Positions 32,360 through 43,964 of a DNA stretch of 64,000 nucleotides are shown here, one piece after another. The notes under the pieces are model-generated. The model was given only the letters and a program-made list of their open reading frames with translations, was not told the origin of the DNA and ran no database searches. Both the position numbers and the translations under genes were made by a program. The stretch covers positions 53,546,610 to 53,610,609 of the forward strand of contig CM061920.1 in assembly GCA_031002005.1 (NCBI GenBank), in the 5' to 3' direction. Within the stretch, counting starts at the first letter, position 1; the number at the start of each line of letters is the position of its first letter. The stretch is from Vandiemenella viatica. Taxonomy: Eukaryota > Arthropoda > Insecta > Orthoptera > Morabidae.

Positions 32360-32668
32360 TAATAAGGTATGCAAATAATTTTCTGCGACACAGTTACTTT
32401 AATAAATTATTATTTTATTGATATGCGTGACGCGTTTCGAGAAATTATTCTCATTTTCGAACGCTATTTTATTACATTTTTTGCATTTTTGGTGTGACGA
32501 GTGCTCCTGTCATCTTCTGTTTGATGTTATCCGGTTCACACCAAAAATGTAATAAAATAGCGTTCGAAAATGAGAATAATTTCTCGAAACGCGTCACGTA
32601 TACCAATAAAATAAATAATAATTTATTAAAGTAACTGTGTCGCAGAAAATTATTTGCATACCTTATTA
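32360..32668. mobile_element. near-perfect inverted repeat with GAAACGCGTC motif
   Basis: Arms 32360-32496 and 32536-32668 are inverted copies with only a few differences, separated by about 40 bp. Each arm has 'gagaataatttctcgaaacg' then cgtcacg. This gives a perfect stem (GAGAA/TTCTC), then GAAA and CGCG and a GTC triplet, arranged as in hammerhead ribozymes. The first core half is degenerate (cgaaaatga for ctgatga). It resembles paired Penelope-type terminal repeats without any internal part. Transcripts would fold into a hairpin of about 130 bp. Confidence 0.65.
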
Positions 32669-32829
32669 TATTAAAACAGTTACAGACTTTCACAAAGTCC
32701 ATATATCATGGATAAAGTAAAAACCAAGTAAACATACTTATAAAGGTAGAGAATAACGAGAGACAAGCATCAGTTAAAAAGAGTGCGTGACAAGATTGTT
32801 CTCAAAGACTGAGAACTGTATAGCCATAT

Positions 32830-33920
32830 CACATCTACCTGCATTTTCAAAGATCTTCGAAAATGTACAGAATTGTGGATGCACGTCCACATAATAATGA
32901 CCTACTCAGTAAAGCAGTTTCGTTTTAGGCTCGCCGTTTTGACTGAGTCAGCAATTTTTTATTTTATAGCCAGAATATTTGATGCAATGCATTTAAAAAA
33001 ATCCCTAGAAATGTTATGTGATCTGGCTAAGGCTTTTGATTAAGTTGACCATGGGATTTTCGTAGGTAAATTAGAACACTACGGAATTAGTGACAGGCCA
33101 AGGCCTTGGTTTAAATCATACTTGAAAAATAGGAAGCAATTTGTATCCTTAAAAGATGTTAATACAGGAGATGTTATAAAATCAGAAAGGGGAATAGTTA
33201 AATGTGGTTGTTCATCAGGGTTCAGTCTTGATCCTCTGCTATTCTTAGTTTACATCAATGATCTCCCATGCATATTAGGTCGTAGTGAATATATAATGCT
33301 TTTTGCTGTTGATACTAGCATATCATTAAAACACTATTACAACAATACCTTTCAAACGCAGCAAATCATGCTGTAAAGAATATGGCTTAGTGCTACTAAA
33401 TTAATACAGAAAAGACTCAGCTACTTCAGTATGTTACAAGAAATTAAACAAAGGACAGTTATAATGTGACATCTGAAGGAAAATCAATTAACGGAAGCAG
33501 TTTCAAAAAATTCTTGGTTGTGTATATTGATAACGAGTTGAACTGGAAGCAATATATTCAACAACTTCTTAAAAATACTGAATTCTGCAACATTTTCATT
33601 GAGGACAATAGCTAGAATAGCTGATACAGAAAGAAGTTGGTATGTTTTAACTCTGTCCACTTACTACATCTCATTCTGGGGAAATTCTTCACAAGCACAG
33701 AGGGTACTTAAATCACAAAAACGAACAATTATTTGTGGAGGAAACCCACGGACGGCGTGCAGAAACCTGTTTAGAAATCTTGGAGTACTTACAATTCCAG
33801 CACAGAATATATACTTTCTTCTATCTTTTGTAGTCGATAATCCTGAACACTTCAGTCTTAATGCTGACAGATATAGCTATAATACTAGCAATAGAGATGA
33901 ACAAAATAGTTTTTAAAAAG
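32830..33920 (+). mobile_element. Jockey/CR1-group LINE relic on the plus strand
   Basis: The blocks in order are SHLPAFSKIFE (early RT), then CDLAKAFD-VDHGIL (motif A, near 33010-33060), YLKNRKQFVSL, and a damaged motif B (CGCSSGFSLDPLLFLVYIND for 'GVPQGSILGPLLFLIYIND', 33200-33270). Motif C follows as LFAVDTSI, with FADD changed to FAVD. The post-RT frame at 33599-33916 has YYISFWGNSSQAQRVLKSQKR in two pieces. The stop after the motif A region and the mutated catalytic Asp show it is dead. It belongs to a different lineage from the 15.3-18.3 kb LINE. Confidence 0.85.
33122..33376 (+). pseudogene. LINE reverse transcriptase fragment (motifs B-C)
   Basis: An 84-residue frame of the LINE above. 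It shows KNRKQFVSLKDVNTGD, the B motif remnant DPLLFLVYINDLP and the C motif remnant FAVDTSI, in which one catalytic Asp of the FADD signature is lost. It is a piece of a larger broken ORF and cannot work alone. Confidence 0.8.
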
Positions 33921-34935
33921 TATTTTAATACAAAATGCAAATACTTTCTTATTTTTTTTTTTTATTTCGAATATAAATGGTTTGAAACGTTATTATATAA
34001 ATAGAAAATGCAAAATAGGTATTTTAAAAATATTTTCATTAAAATAAAATACTTTTTTGTTCATTTATTACGTATGTAATTTATTTCACTCAACTTATAG
34101 ATTTTAACACCTTAGTCAGAAAAGACATCCTTTATTTTCAGTCTATGAGGCCTCAATGTAATCCCATGTTCTACTAGAGCAGAACTTACCAAACATGTAT
34201 TATTTTTTAGGAACACCTTCTTTACTGTTGGATTTTTATTACAAAATTTTCGATAATTTGAAATCTAACTCATAATGTATGTCAACAATTAGTTCACTAT
34301 TAAATGTACGAGATCCTTTTAAATCTCCAGCAAGAAAAAAGTGTAGGAACCTTTTCTTTCAAATATGTTACAATCAATCCATTAACAGAAACGCCCAGAT
34401 AACATCCCTTGGGTAAATCCAAATATCTGCCATGGTGCATACAAAATCAATCACGTTTATAGCTAGTTATGTATTTTACTTGTATTCCATAGATTCTTCA
34501 GCAATTTTTTATTGCAAGTGGGGCTTGGTAACTGCTGAATAACACCTGCAATTAGAGCCCTAAATGAATGATTTCCACAGTCCATGTTGGTGACAGAGTA
34601 TCAACTAAAAAATTCGTAACTAACTTGTAAAAATCAACTGAATTCGGTAAGATAGTTGCAAGAGTGGTATGTTTCATTTTTTCAAAGTGCCAACAACACA
34701 ATTTCTCTTCTTTGTATGTTGAGATCTGATTTTATCATACTCTTCTGAAATGTTAGCATGGTCTTTTCAACGAAAATAAATACATAATTTGCACTTTCTT
34801 GCCTCATTTGTTTTACTATCAACACAACGGAATGAAATGTAAACAAATAAAAAATTTAAAATTTTTGCACTTGGTACTCAGACCAGAATAAATTTTAGTA
34901 CTGGTACTACAAAACAAGAATAACAAAATTAATAT
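33921..34935. other. unassigned AT-rich DNA
   Basis: No gene or element recognised. T-runs near 33953-33963. Confidence 0.4.
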
Positions 34936-34937
34936 AA

Positions 34938-35022
34938 CCTTTTTTTGCTGTCGTCAGTCTTTCGACTGGTTTGATGCAATCCTCCATCTCTTCCTATCCT
35001 GTGCTAACCTCTTCATTTCTAC
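34938..35022 (-). mobile_element. LINE 3' terminal fragment
   Basis: 'tttgctgtcgtcagtctttc', then 'gactggtttgatgcaatcct', is the reverse complement of the 3' end seen in the LINE copies at 36505, 45965 and 60899. Only about 85 bp remain, typical of an extreme 5' truncation. Confidence 0.8.
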
Positions 35023-35480
35023 ATTTCTGAATTGCTATTATATTATTCAAGAAGTTTGTACTAGCACTAACACTTCCCTTAAGAGGTTTTTTTTTATATA
35101 TATATATCTTGAAAAATGCAGATAAGTGAACAAAACTGGCATAAAAACGACTAACAGAACCATCACAACATGCAAGTCGGCAGAGCGTTATTAGATGAGT
35201 CAATACTGTCAAACCCATTGTTATTTGTGTAAAAAGAAATTCTCACCTAACTTTTATTTGTTAATGTTTCCAATAGTCTGAATATCAATATTTATGAAAT
35301 ATAGTGTCATAATGAAATAAAAAAGTTTGAAAAGCTGAGAAAAGTTTTTTGTATTTTCCAAATAGAAAACATGTTTGAAAAAGTACTTCAAATAATATAC
35401 AAAATGCTTTTTAAATCAAAGTGTTTTAAATACAAAATAAAAATAGGTATTTTGTATTTGCATTTGAAATACATTTGTTT
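35023..35480. other. unassigned DNA
   Basis: AT-rich, with a short TA run at 35096-35107 and an 'aaatacatttgaaat'-like pattern toward 35470. No gene. Confidence 0.4.
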
Positions 35481-35487
35481 CAAATAA

Positions 35488-35603
35488 TGTACACACTTTG
35501 ACAATAAATTTGGCCGCCGCTGATGACATTGATATCATTTTGTGCAAAATAAGAGTGACAGAATTTTTCAGCGGTGGCCAAATTTATTGTCAAAGTGTGT
35601 ACA
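35488..35603. mobile_element. snap-back hairpin element, 36-bp arms
   Basis: The left arm 35488-35523 ('tgtacacactttgacaataa', 'atttggccgccgctga') is mirrored by 35568-35603 with one mismatch, around a 44-bp loop. Such near-perfect small palindromes are either MITEs or sources of hairpin small RNAs. I see no obvious target-site duplication. The loop contains a short palindrome (tgatatca). Confidence 0.8.
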
Positions 35604-35730
35604 TCTGTAACTACCAATAACCGTAACATTCACAAATATTACACGTCGTTGTCAATAGTACAGAAAAAGATAACATTCATTGGAGCTTCTTTATTCAAGG
35701 TCCAAAGAAATACAATGTTATTTACTAAAG

Positions 35731-35943
35731 CCTAACGCTCTGGCCTCGCATTCGGGAGTCTGTGGGTTCGAGCATCCGGATTTGGGTTTTCCATGGTTTC
35801 CAAAAATCACTCCAAGCGAATGCCGGAATACTTCCTTCAAAAGGCCATGGCCGAATTCCTTCCAGTTCCTAAACCACCCTCCTTTCCCGCCTTTAATGAT
35901 CTCGACGTCGACGAGTCGTAAAGCCATAAGCAAAACAAAAATA
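35731..35943 (+). mobile_element. tRNA-derived SINE, head truncated
   Basis: Starts inside the head ('taacgctctggcctcgcatt') and lacks the first part of box A. Box B is partly deleted ('ggttcgagcatccgg'). The body and the consensus tail 'ctcgacgtcgacgagtcgta' are well preserved. Confidence 0.88.
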
Positions 35944-36500
35944 AAGAAAGTGTAACTACTGTCAAAGCAAACTGGAAGAGTTTTGCTCGAGAACTCATTT
36001 TATTCTTGGAATTTGGTACCTAAGAATGAGTGAGAAAATACTATGTATTTGGTGTATGGAAGGATAAGATGACAAAGATGTTCGTAATTACTAAAGTGAT
36101 GTACAGTTTTTCTTTGTGTTGAAACCGTTTGCATATGCAGCAATTACATTATCTGGAAATTGCAGTCATATGTAGTAACTAACTTGTGATAATATGCATT
36201 TGCAGATTACAGTATAAATTTATTATACTAATGGGTTTTTCAGTAAGTAACCGGTTATCAGTTATTGGTAATATTATTGATATTATTAATAAATGTATGT
36301 ACTGTTCCACATCCCCGAGACTGTTCTCAGAGATCAAATTGAGCATATCTGTCTATCTAGTTCATTTCCATTAAAATTCACCTTGTATATAGTAGAAGCA
36401 AAAAATGATCTAAACGAGGAATTTGAATGTGCCATAAGTTTTCATGAAGGAACATCAATATGCTACGATTTGCTGATGTCATTGTCCCGTTAACAGAACA
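35944..36500. other. unassigned DNA
   Basis: No gene recognised; possibly includes upstream LINE sequence. Confidence 0.35.
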
Positions 36501-36504
36501 GACA

Positions 36505-37125
36505 TAAGCTATTGAAAAATGGGATAAACAAGATACCAAAAGAAGATTTTCGGCTATAAACCAAAGTAAAACAAAAGTGATGAAATCTAGGAGAAATAAT
36601 AGCAACAATAGTATATTAAATATAACAAATAGATCAGATGGACTTACAACTGATCGCAGGAACAAAATGATGTCAAATACAGAGCAGGGCTAGCGAAAAG
36701 AGCCTTCTTAAAAATACATGTATTTTATTCTCGTACATTGACTTAGAAGATTATAAAACTGTGTGTATGAAACTCTGCACTTTATGGAAGTGAAGCTTGG
36801 AATTTAACAATGAAAGAAAATTGAAATGTGTTGCTACAGAATAATGTAGAAGGAGTGTTTTTAGGAAAATATTAGTGAGGAAAGAAGTTCAGAGAAGAGT
36901 TTAACAGAAAGGAAGAAAACAAGATTGGTGGGTATAAGTCATTGGTTATATTTATACTGGAGAAAACAGGAGGAGGAACTAACTATGGAGGAAGACAGAG
37001 ATTAGAATATATGAAGGAGATAATTTAAGTTGTAATGGCAATGTTCAGATGAGATTAGCCCAAGATACGATGGAGGTGGGGAATTGCATCACACCAGTCT
37101 AGAGACTGATGACAGGAAAATGAGT
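36505..37125 (+). mobile_element. LINE relic, post-RT part and 3' end
   Basis: Plus strand: INQSKTKVMKSRRNN (the 'mN..KTkvM' block after the FADD motif), then FYSRTLTLEDYK, RRQRLEYMKEI, and the shared 3' terminus 'ttgcatcacaccagtctaga' and 'gactgatgacag'. It is the same family as the LINE at 60899-61745. It is frameshifted and A/G-rich. Confidence 0.75.
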
Positions 37126-37920
37126 TAATTAATCATCATTAACTTACGAACAGTTAGTGCGAAATACGAGATAAATCAAAAGCGAAACTGGTAATAATTT
37201 GTTTTTGTCTTTGTTACCTCATTACAACACTTGTTTTTGTTCAAATAAAAAAAAAAACGTTGCGTCCAGTTACAAATTTTCTCAAGACAATTTGCATCGC
37301 GTTAAATCTTCTCTGTACATGAATAATAAAATCTTTATCGTCCCGGCGATTTCGCAATTATTCTTAGAGGCTGATTACCCGATGCTTATAGAAATACACG
37401 GCAGATGGTGTTAGGATAGCTTTACACCTTTTTGCAAATCTACCAATGCTGAAAGATCGGTTCCGCGTGCTTGTGAAAAAGTTCTACAAACAATATTATA
37501 AATCTAAAAATCCATTGGTTAACGAGCTTGGCAATTATCCGATGGATGTTGGACCACATAACCGACCACTGAAGGTTTTTCATCAATAATAATTTAAAAA
37601 AAAACGCCTATATGAAGACATACCATACGAGAAGACATGCAACATCTACCGCAAATAGGAGGAAATGTCAACCAGCAAAACCTCCATCATACCCTGCCTG
37701 TTACAATAAGGCAGTGAAGGCGTGTGCTGCTGCTGTTATGGTTTTGATCATATTAATTTTCTGAACCGTCCGAGCCTTAGGTAACATGATTATGTACACC
37801 TATGCTTTCAAACTTTTTATATCCGTCGAAATATGTTCAGTAGGTTTTAAACCATATCTGGCTCTAGGTATGAAAGAATTTGATACGGAGAGGAGATTTT
37901 AAATTCCTGCTACGGCAAGA
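37126..37920. other. unassigned DNA
   Basis: No gene recognised; an A12 run lies near 37246-37257. Confidence 0.4.
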
Positions 37921-37924
37921 GATA

Positions 37925-38035
37925 ATGGAGCATAATGGACATGTCTCACATAAAGAAGAGACGGGTTGGTGGGTCATATTCTGCACATGCGGGATTGGTT
38001 GATTTGTTAGTGAAGGTTGTAGATTTCAAGTTATG
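37925..38035 (+). mobile_element. LINE fragment (RHAGLVNLLV region)
   Basis: Reads KKRRVGGSYSAHAGLVDLLV on the plus strand, matching RHAGLVNLLVEG in the LINE tail at 45974. It is a short internal fragment, ends ragged. Confidence 0.6.
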
Positions 38036-38862
38036 CCAAACTATAGATAATTTTTTTATGTTGGAATGGATTTTAATTTCTATTCCGACTGACGCCGGAT
38101 GACGTACTGTCATATGACATAACTCATATTTTAAGTCAGAGCCTAGCCTATCAAACTATAAAAAAAGACCACAAAAATTATTGTAATTTTTTAAAATTAT
38201 TTCTTAGTTGATAGATTAAGCCGCATTACAGATTTCCGTAATATATTATATAAATTTAAGTTGGGGCACACAAAAATGCCACTACAGTGGTAAGAATAGA
38301 AAAAACTGAGCCTTCTGCTGTTAGAAGATGCCTCTTATTGATAGAGGGAAGAATTGGAGGAGGGATGGAAATGGAGGCGGTCAGAACATTTCCCAGCCAA
38401 AGTTCGTGCGCACCGTCATTATACTCAGAGAAAGCGAACAGAACAATACAAATTGCTCATGAGCGGTGACTCTTCAGATGATAGAACTGTGCTGCCAGTG
38501 AGTAGCACACCTGTAAAAGGGAAGTGAATTTTGATTCACACCTTAGACGAATTTCATACCAGTGGAACGGTCATAAACAGTTACCGACATTGTAGCTCTG
38601 TCATTCTGCGTGTCAAAACCTGCCTCTTAAAATGTTTCTAAAAAAAAAAAAAAAAATCATAATCACCTTGTCTGGTTCGCATTTCATTTCTCCTGCCTTC
38701 TTCCACAATCACTTTCTCCACTTCACTACCTTGGCATCTATGTCATTCTGTTGGTGGAATTGCAGCAGGTTGCCTTGCATTTTCGTTCAGCGTTTAATTT
38801 TTTGCGTCGGTGGAGACTCCCCCGGCGACAGTAGCAGCAGGCTTCCTGAAGCAACGCGACTC
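38036..38862. other. unassigned DNA
   Basis: An A-run of about 20 occurs at 38638-38656. No gene recognised; the 180-codon plus frame (38632-39174) starts in this A-run and has no domain. Confidence 0.4.
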
Positions 38863-38907
38863 CTGATGATGAAAACAGAGCCAGCTGTCGAAACATCGTG
38901 TTTTCAC
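38863..38907 (+). ncRNA. hammerhead-like motif in a possible Penelope terminal repeat
   Basis: CTGATGATG (38863-38871) is followed by a hairpin ACAG-agccag-CTGT and CGAAAC (38889-38894). The order CTGATGA, stem II, GAAA is the hammerhead core order. The stem III/cleavage region (ATCGTG) does not match well. The pattern is like the motif at 26828, which lies in a Penelope-like element. Function is uncertain. Confidence 0.35.
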
Positions 38908-41900
38908 GAACCCATCCTGCTGGTCTCCCGTGAAGATTACATTTTATTTATTTATTTACTTATTTCATCCCTGTCATTAAACGCCCCATTTATCTACCGC
39001 TGTATTTTCATTGACCATCTGGCAGAATTATTCTCTTTTTCGTATCCCTTGTCCTATTTCTTTATTCGTGAGTTATATTGCTTCCTAGTTAACAGAAATA
39101 TTGTTTATTCTCTGCGAGAGTTCGGATATGACAATTTTTTGTTTTGCGATCTTCCGAAAACGTTACTAGAATAATTATTTGTAAACAATAACTCTTAAAA
39201 CAGTCGATAAAACCGTGTAACACCGGAGGAAGTTGTTTTAGTAATACAAAATGATACAATGTTCCGTTAGTTTTATTTAGAAGTCTTTTCGTAGGGAATA
39301 GAGACGGGTCGAAGTTTGAACACGGCAAATATGCCATCTTGCCTTTTATTCTGGATGTTGGAAGAAGTGTAACTCCCAGACCGAATCACAGACATTACGC
39401 TGCGAAGCAGCGTGGTGAAGATGACCAGCGTAACACATATTTGAATAAAGGCAGGGAACTGCTAGTCGAAGGGAGGTTCTGAAAGCCAGTTTGGGGCGTC
39501 TTTTGTGTTGCGATAGAGGAGTTGCCGACAGGGAACAGGAATCGGTAACCGCCAACTTTCAGCCCTCACTGGCCGTGTGAACGATCTCTTTATAACAAGT
39601 CTATGAAAATGCTATGAACATTTCCTCCGTCTGAGTGAGGCAGCTCAATGGAATCAACGGAGACGCGCGCTTGTGGGATGTCTTACAGCTAGGTTGTAAG
39701 GCTCAAGTTTACTGTTAATAATTTGCTATGTGAACTAAGCAGAAATGTTCTTAACGCATAGGTTAATTTATGCGAAAGTCTGAGTACCAAGATGATAACA
39801 GGTCTCGTGTAGTTTATTTTTCATGTACTTTTATCGAGATTTATAGATTTCGTACAAATTTCCCATGGGTATTTTCAAGTATTCGTTTCAGTGTAATTTG
39901 TGCTCGCTCAGGGCGCAAATGACTGCGCCGTAGACATGCCCTACAACAACTACTAGCAACATCTGTTTCCTCCGCGATTTGTATCAGGTATCTAGATATT
40001 AAAATTGTTTCTAATTTGCAATTAAATTATTATTTGTAGGCTGTAACCTACCTATCAAGCCCACAGTATACGGGATAAAAAATCGGAAAAGCCTCCCAGA
40101 AAGAAAAAACTCGCTATTTTAACTTTTCTATGGAATTATAAAATGTGTACTTTCAATGATTGTGTCTTAAAGTAATTATTATTAGTCAAAATTACTATGT
40201 TTCCAACTGGTTTGACCTAGATGACCATATTCAATTTGTCGCATCTTAACAAGTTAAGCCAAACTGATGTTATTTCACTGTTTTTCATACTGTATCAGAA
40301 ACTAATAACAAGTTTCACTCTTGCATGACATTGTTCGCCGCCATAATAAACTATATATAATTTAATTGCCTTCTCCGCTTACAGTCCAAGTAATTATTCA
40401 TTATTCAAATTATGAGCTTCTGCCGGGCTGCATCCGTATTCTTACGCCATCCTAGCCAAATCTTCTCCATTCTTGAGTTTATATTTATTCTTTTGTTTCG
40501 GCTCTAACGCCATCGGTTACTCTTTGCCTTTAGTAATATTATACATTTAAAATTATTCACAAAACAACTAAATAAATATAAAATATATTTATAATTATTA
40601 ATAAATTGGCGCGACGTATTACAGCTATGTTTTTTTAAATATTTTTTTTATTTTCCACTTTTTACTCTGTTGGATCGTCCGGAAGATTGTATATAGTGTC
40701 ACTACTAGTGAATTTTGTTTGTTTTTTCATTTTTCGAACTAGTTTCGCTAGGTTCCCTGCAAACAGGGCTAAAAATATCGATTCACTGGCAATATTATCA
40801 ATCGCATTTATCTTAATTGCAGTCCGCGAATATGACCTACACCTTTTTATTCGTAGTAGTATGTTTTATGGTGATAGCGAATTTAGGACACTGTTTTGTG
40901 CGAATGTGTACTCTTGTATTAGTAGCGGTATCGTATCGAAAATCGAAGTCGGGGACGTATCCATTAGAGTGATTTTTTTTTTTCTGAAACGGAGACAACC
41001 CTCATTCCATTGCCGCCTGGTGCAGGATACTGGTTGCTTCCTTCACGTGTCGGCCATGTCGCTTCCTGTCTCGACTTGCTTTCTGGCCGAGTGTCGTATC
41101 TTTACGAGGTGTCACTTGTCGTGTTGTGCTGAACGTACTTCGTGGTTACCTGAGCCGCTTGCAACATCGGCAGAACTACAAGTCAACACGTTTACTACAC
41201 TACAGTACTTCCCCCTGCTCTCAGACTACAGTCGGTGGAGGTTTATGAAGAATTTTTCGTTTATGTTATTTTGGGTGGTGCAGTAAGGATTTCCTGTTTG
41301 TTTAGTGTATCTCGATCAAAGAGGGGAAAATTGAGGAGGACTACAGAAACGGAAGATAGAGGGGGATTTAATCGTGACTATCTCCCGCCGCGTCTGGGTA
41401 AGCCACACCGGACGTCACGGCTGCCATCTGGTGGGTATTTAGAGAGCGGTGGCCGGCTGCCATTGACCGAACCAAGGTCTGCTGTCCGACCAGGGCCAGT
41501 GGTCTGGTTGAAGGCTGGGGGTCCACGGAAGGAGAATACTAACTGCTTGCGTCATAGCAGGTGTGCTCTCCGCCTCGCAGTGCATACCACGAAACAAGGG
41601 CTCGTGCCATATTGCGCCGTCTAGACGAATGCGCCTTAGTTTTCACGTATAAAAAAATACATTCAAGGAAATGGATAACTTAACAACATCGGTATCTTCA
41701 ACTTAACGGTTCCGTCGCTGGCAACGACGGTAACATAAGGTGAAAGACGACTAGTGGATTACCATTACAAGCATTGTCAGACGTGTATTGAATAGATTTT
41801 GTGTTAAGCACGGTCACTTTCCAACGATATAAACAAGCTCCTGTGGAACCTCTGTAACTTGATAAGGTTTTTTTTTTAGAAAAAGGATTTTTCCAGGATT

Positions 41901-43320
41901 GCACTTTGCGCTTAAGACGTTAGTATCTCCTAAGCAGCAACCGGTGTTTTTCAGTGCTATCGGTAAAGGACTTGTTTCCGAAAACTAGTGTCCTCAGTCC
42001 ACACCCCTGCAAGAATATAACGAATTTTGTTATACAACGCACATTTCGAGACGGACCCGAAAACTGTATATGATTGCGTAATAATCCTGCTGTACGTGGA
42101 CAAGAAAATAATGAAATCGTTCACAAAATTATGGTACCAAAAGTTGTTTCTGAGATTAAATATCAATACAAGTTTTGATAAACAAATATAAAAAGAAAAA
42201 GTATCCTTTTTTTATCGGGGAAAAATATTCCTACATTGTAGCGAAACGGAACCTTCGATCTTGTAACCAAGCGCCATAGCGACTGCTTTAACAAACACAA
42301 CAGCTACCAGTGACTGGAGCGGAAATTAAAATTCCGGGAAACTCATTTCTTTTCACAAAAAAAACGTATTTCTAGTTATACAGCATAGAAAATTTGCTTT
42401 TCAATATTAGGGAGTTAGACTGCTTTAAACAGTTTAAAGTACGTTGATTTTGTCTTGCACGCACCTTGTTAGTGTGCCAGTGTTTCTCGTGTTCATACGA
42501 GACATTCGCAACGACGTGATACAAACTCAGCTGTTATTTACGAACTTTCTTAAATAACTTTACTTGCAGATTTTTCTGCCTTATTAAAGTATTTGTCAAA
42601 ATTCTTATAATCACTGTTAGAAGTTGTGATAGTTATCTGTAAAGTGCAAGTCCTATTTAGCTTTACTCCAAAACGCGATATCGGACGAGATTTCTATCAT
42701 CGACGTAAAGCGGATGGTGGAACACCTTAGTGTAATTACAGATATGTGTACGTTGTTTGACATCACAGATCTATTCAGTCATTATCTTCTGACCATTTTT
42801 CCAAATCTGTAACAAAAACGAAACTTTAAATCACTGACTAACGATTCAACATCGTGTGTTAGTTTTAAATTCATGTTAAAATTGAAAGTTTATCTCAGAA
42901 ATAGCATTTTTCAAGTATATTTGTGCACTGCCTCCTTTTAAGAGACAAAACATGCGATGTGTGTGGACGACCGAGAACTGGCGAGTGACTCAATGCTACT
43001 GCGCGCAGGTCAGATGTTTCCGGTGAGCCAGGAGTGCAATACACTGGGCTTCCTTATTACAGGCTTTAAATGGCTTTCCGTAATCACACAACATACTCAG
43101 TCGTCACTAGCATTATACTTGTCAATAATACTAAAGGTTTAGCACAGAACATAACAAACAACACCGCTAGAAACAGCTCTGGGTCTTTTATTCTACTGCC
43201 CGTATTTTCATCCTTCCCCAATTTATTCACTACTCGTGTTACACGAATTTACATACCCGTTCTCTGTTTATTCTTGCTTCCAGTTGCAAGTGTTTAAGAT
43301 AAGCAGATTAAGATAATGAA
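38908..43320. other. long unassigned region
   Basis: About 4.4 kb in which I recognise no repeat or gene. 41000-41620 is GC-richer. 40560-40660 is very AT-rich. The open frames at 40687-41624 are listed separately. Confidence 0.4.
40687..41624 (+). other. two overlapping open frames, identity unknown
   Basis: The frame at 40687-41286 (199 codons, longest in the window) is hydrophobic and Cys-rich at first. It overlaps the next at 41235-41624 (129 codons; Arg/Gly/Pro-rich). Neither has a recognisable domain, and the overlap is out of frame. Part lies in GC-richer DNA, where stops are rarer. They could include a diverged host exon, but chance is the simpler explanation. Confidence 0.15.
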
Positions 43321-43325
43321 TAGAC

Positions 43326-43555
43326 GGACCGAGCGTGGTTGGTGAGCGGTAAGGCTCGAATTTGGCATTCGGGAGGACGCTGGTTCGATTTCCCATCCGG
43401 CAATCCAGATTCCCCTGATTTCACGAAAGTACAACAGGTGAATGCCATAATGGTTCCATCAAAAAGTCATGATGGAACACTTTCTCGTCACTCACTCCCC
43501 ATCCAGGCTCTAATGATCTCTATGAACCGAAAAGACTGAAGCAAAAGAAAAAAGA
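43326..43555 (+). mobile_element. tRNA-derived SINE (diverged)
   Basis: 'ggaccgagcgtggttggtga' is a good head start. Box B is mutated (ggttcgatttc). The body shows 'ccagattcccctgatttcac' and 'ggtgaatgcc', and the tail is 'taatgatctctatgaaccga'. It is older than the 20715 copy. Confidence 0.85.
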
Positions 43556-43961
43556 GAAGTGGAAGAAAGACCCATACTTGGGGCTTCTATATCGATTTTC
43601 CATGATGAACCATGCGGATGCTGGCATGAGCCACAATTCCCTCTCCCACCTTACACACCACAAAAAGGAAAGTGTTGTAAAGACGACCAGAAAACCAAAT
43701 AACCACACAGCTTTCACGAACAGTCAAAACGTTTCATGATGAAACAAGACTTTAGAAGCTATAAGAGGCACACACTCACACCAAAATTCATTTCTATTGA
43801 GATCGTTTTAGCAAACCTCCACATAGCGTGAAACGTGGAGCGTGTCTGCTTGAACTTGCCTGTGCTTGTACACTTGACAGCTGTATCCGTACTCGTTCAT
43901 CTGTTTCACTCGGCCACTCCTCGTTCAGCAATTACGGAAAGTGCGGTGCGGGAGAGACTGG
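43556..43961. other. unassigned DNA
   Basis: Nothing recognised in this 400-bp stretch. Confidence 0.4.
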
Positions 43962-43964
43962 TAA

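Noticed and set aside
38632..39174. 180-codon plus frame
   Set aside because: It starts in an A-run that encodes poly-lysine and runs through a hammerhead-like repeat. No domain is visible.
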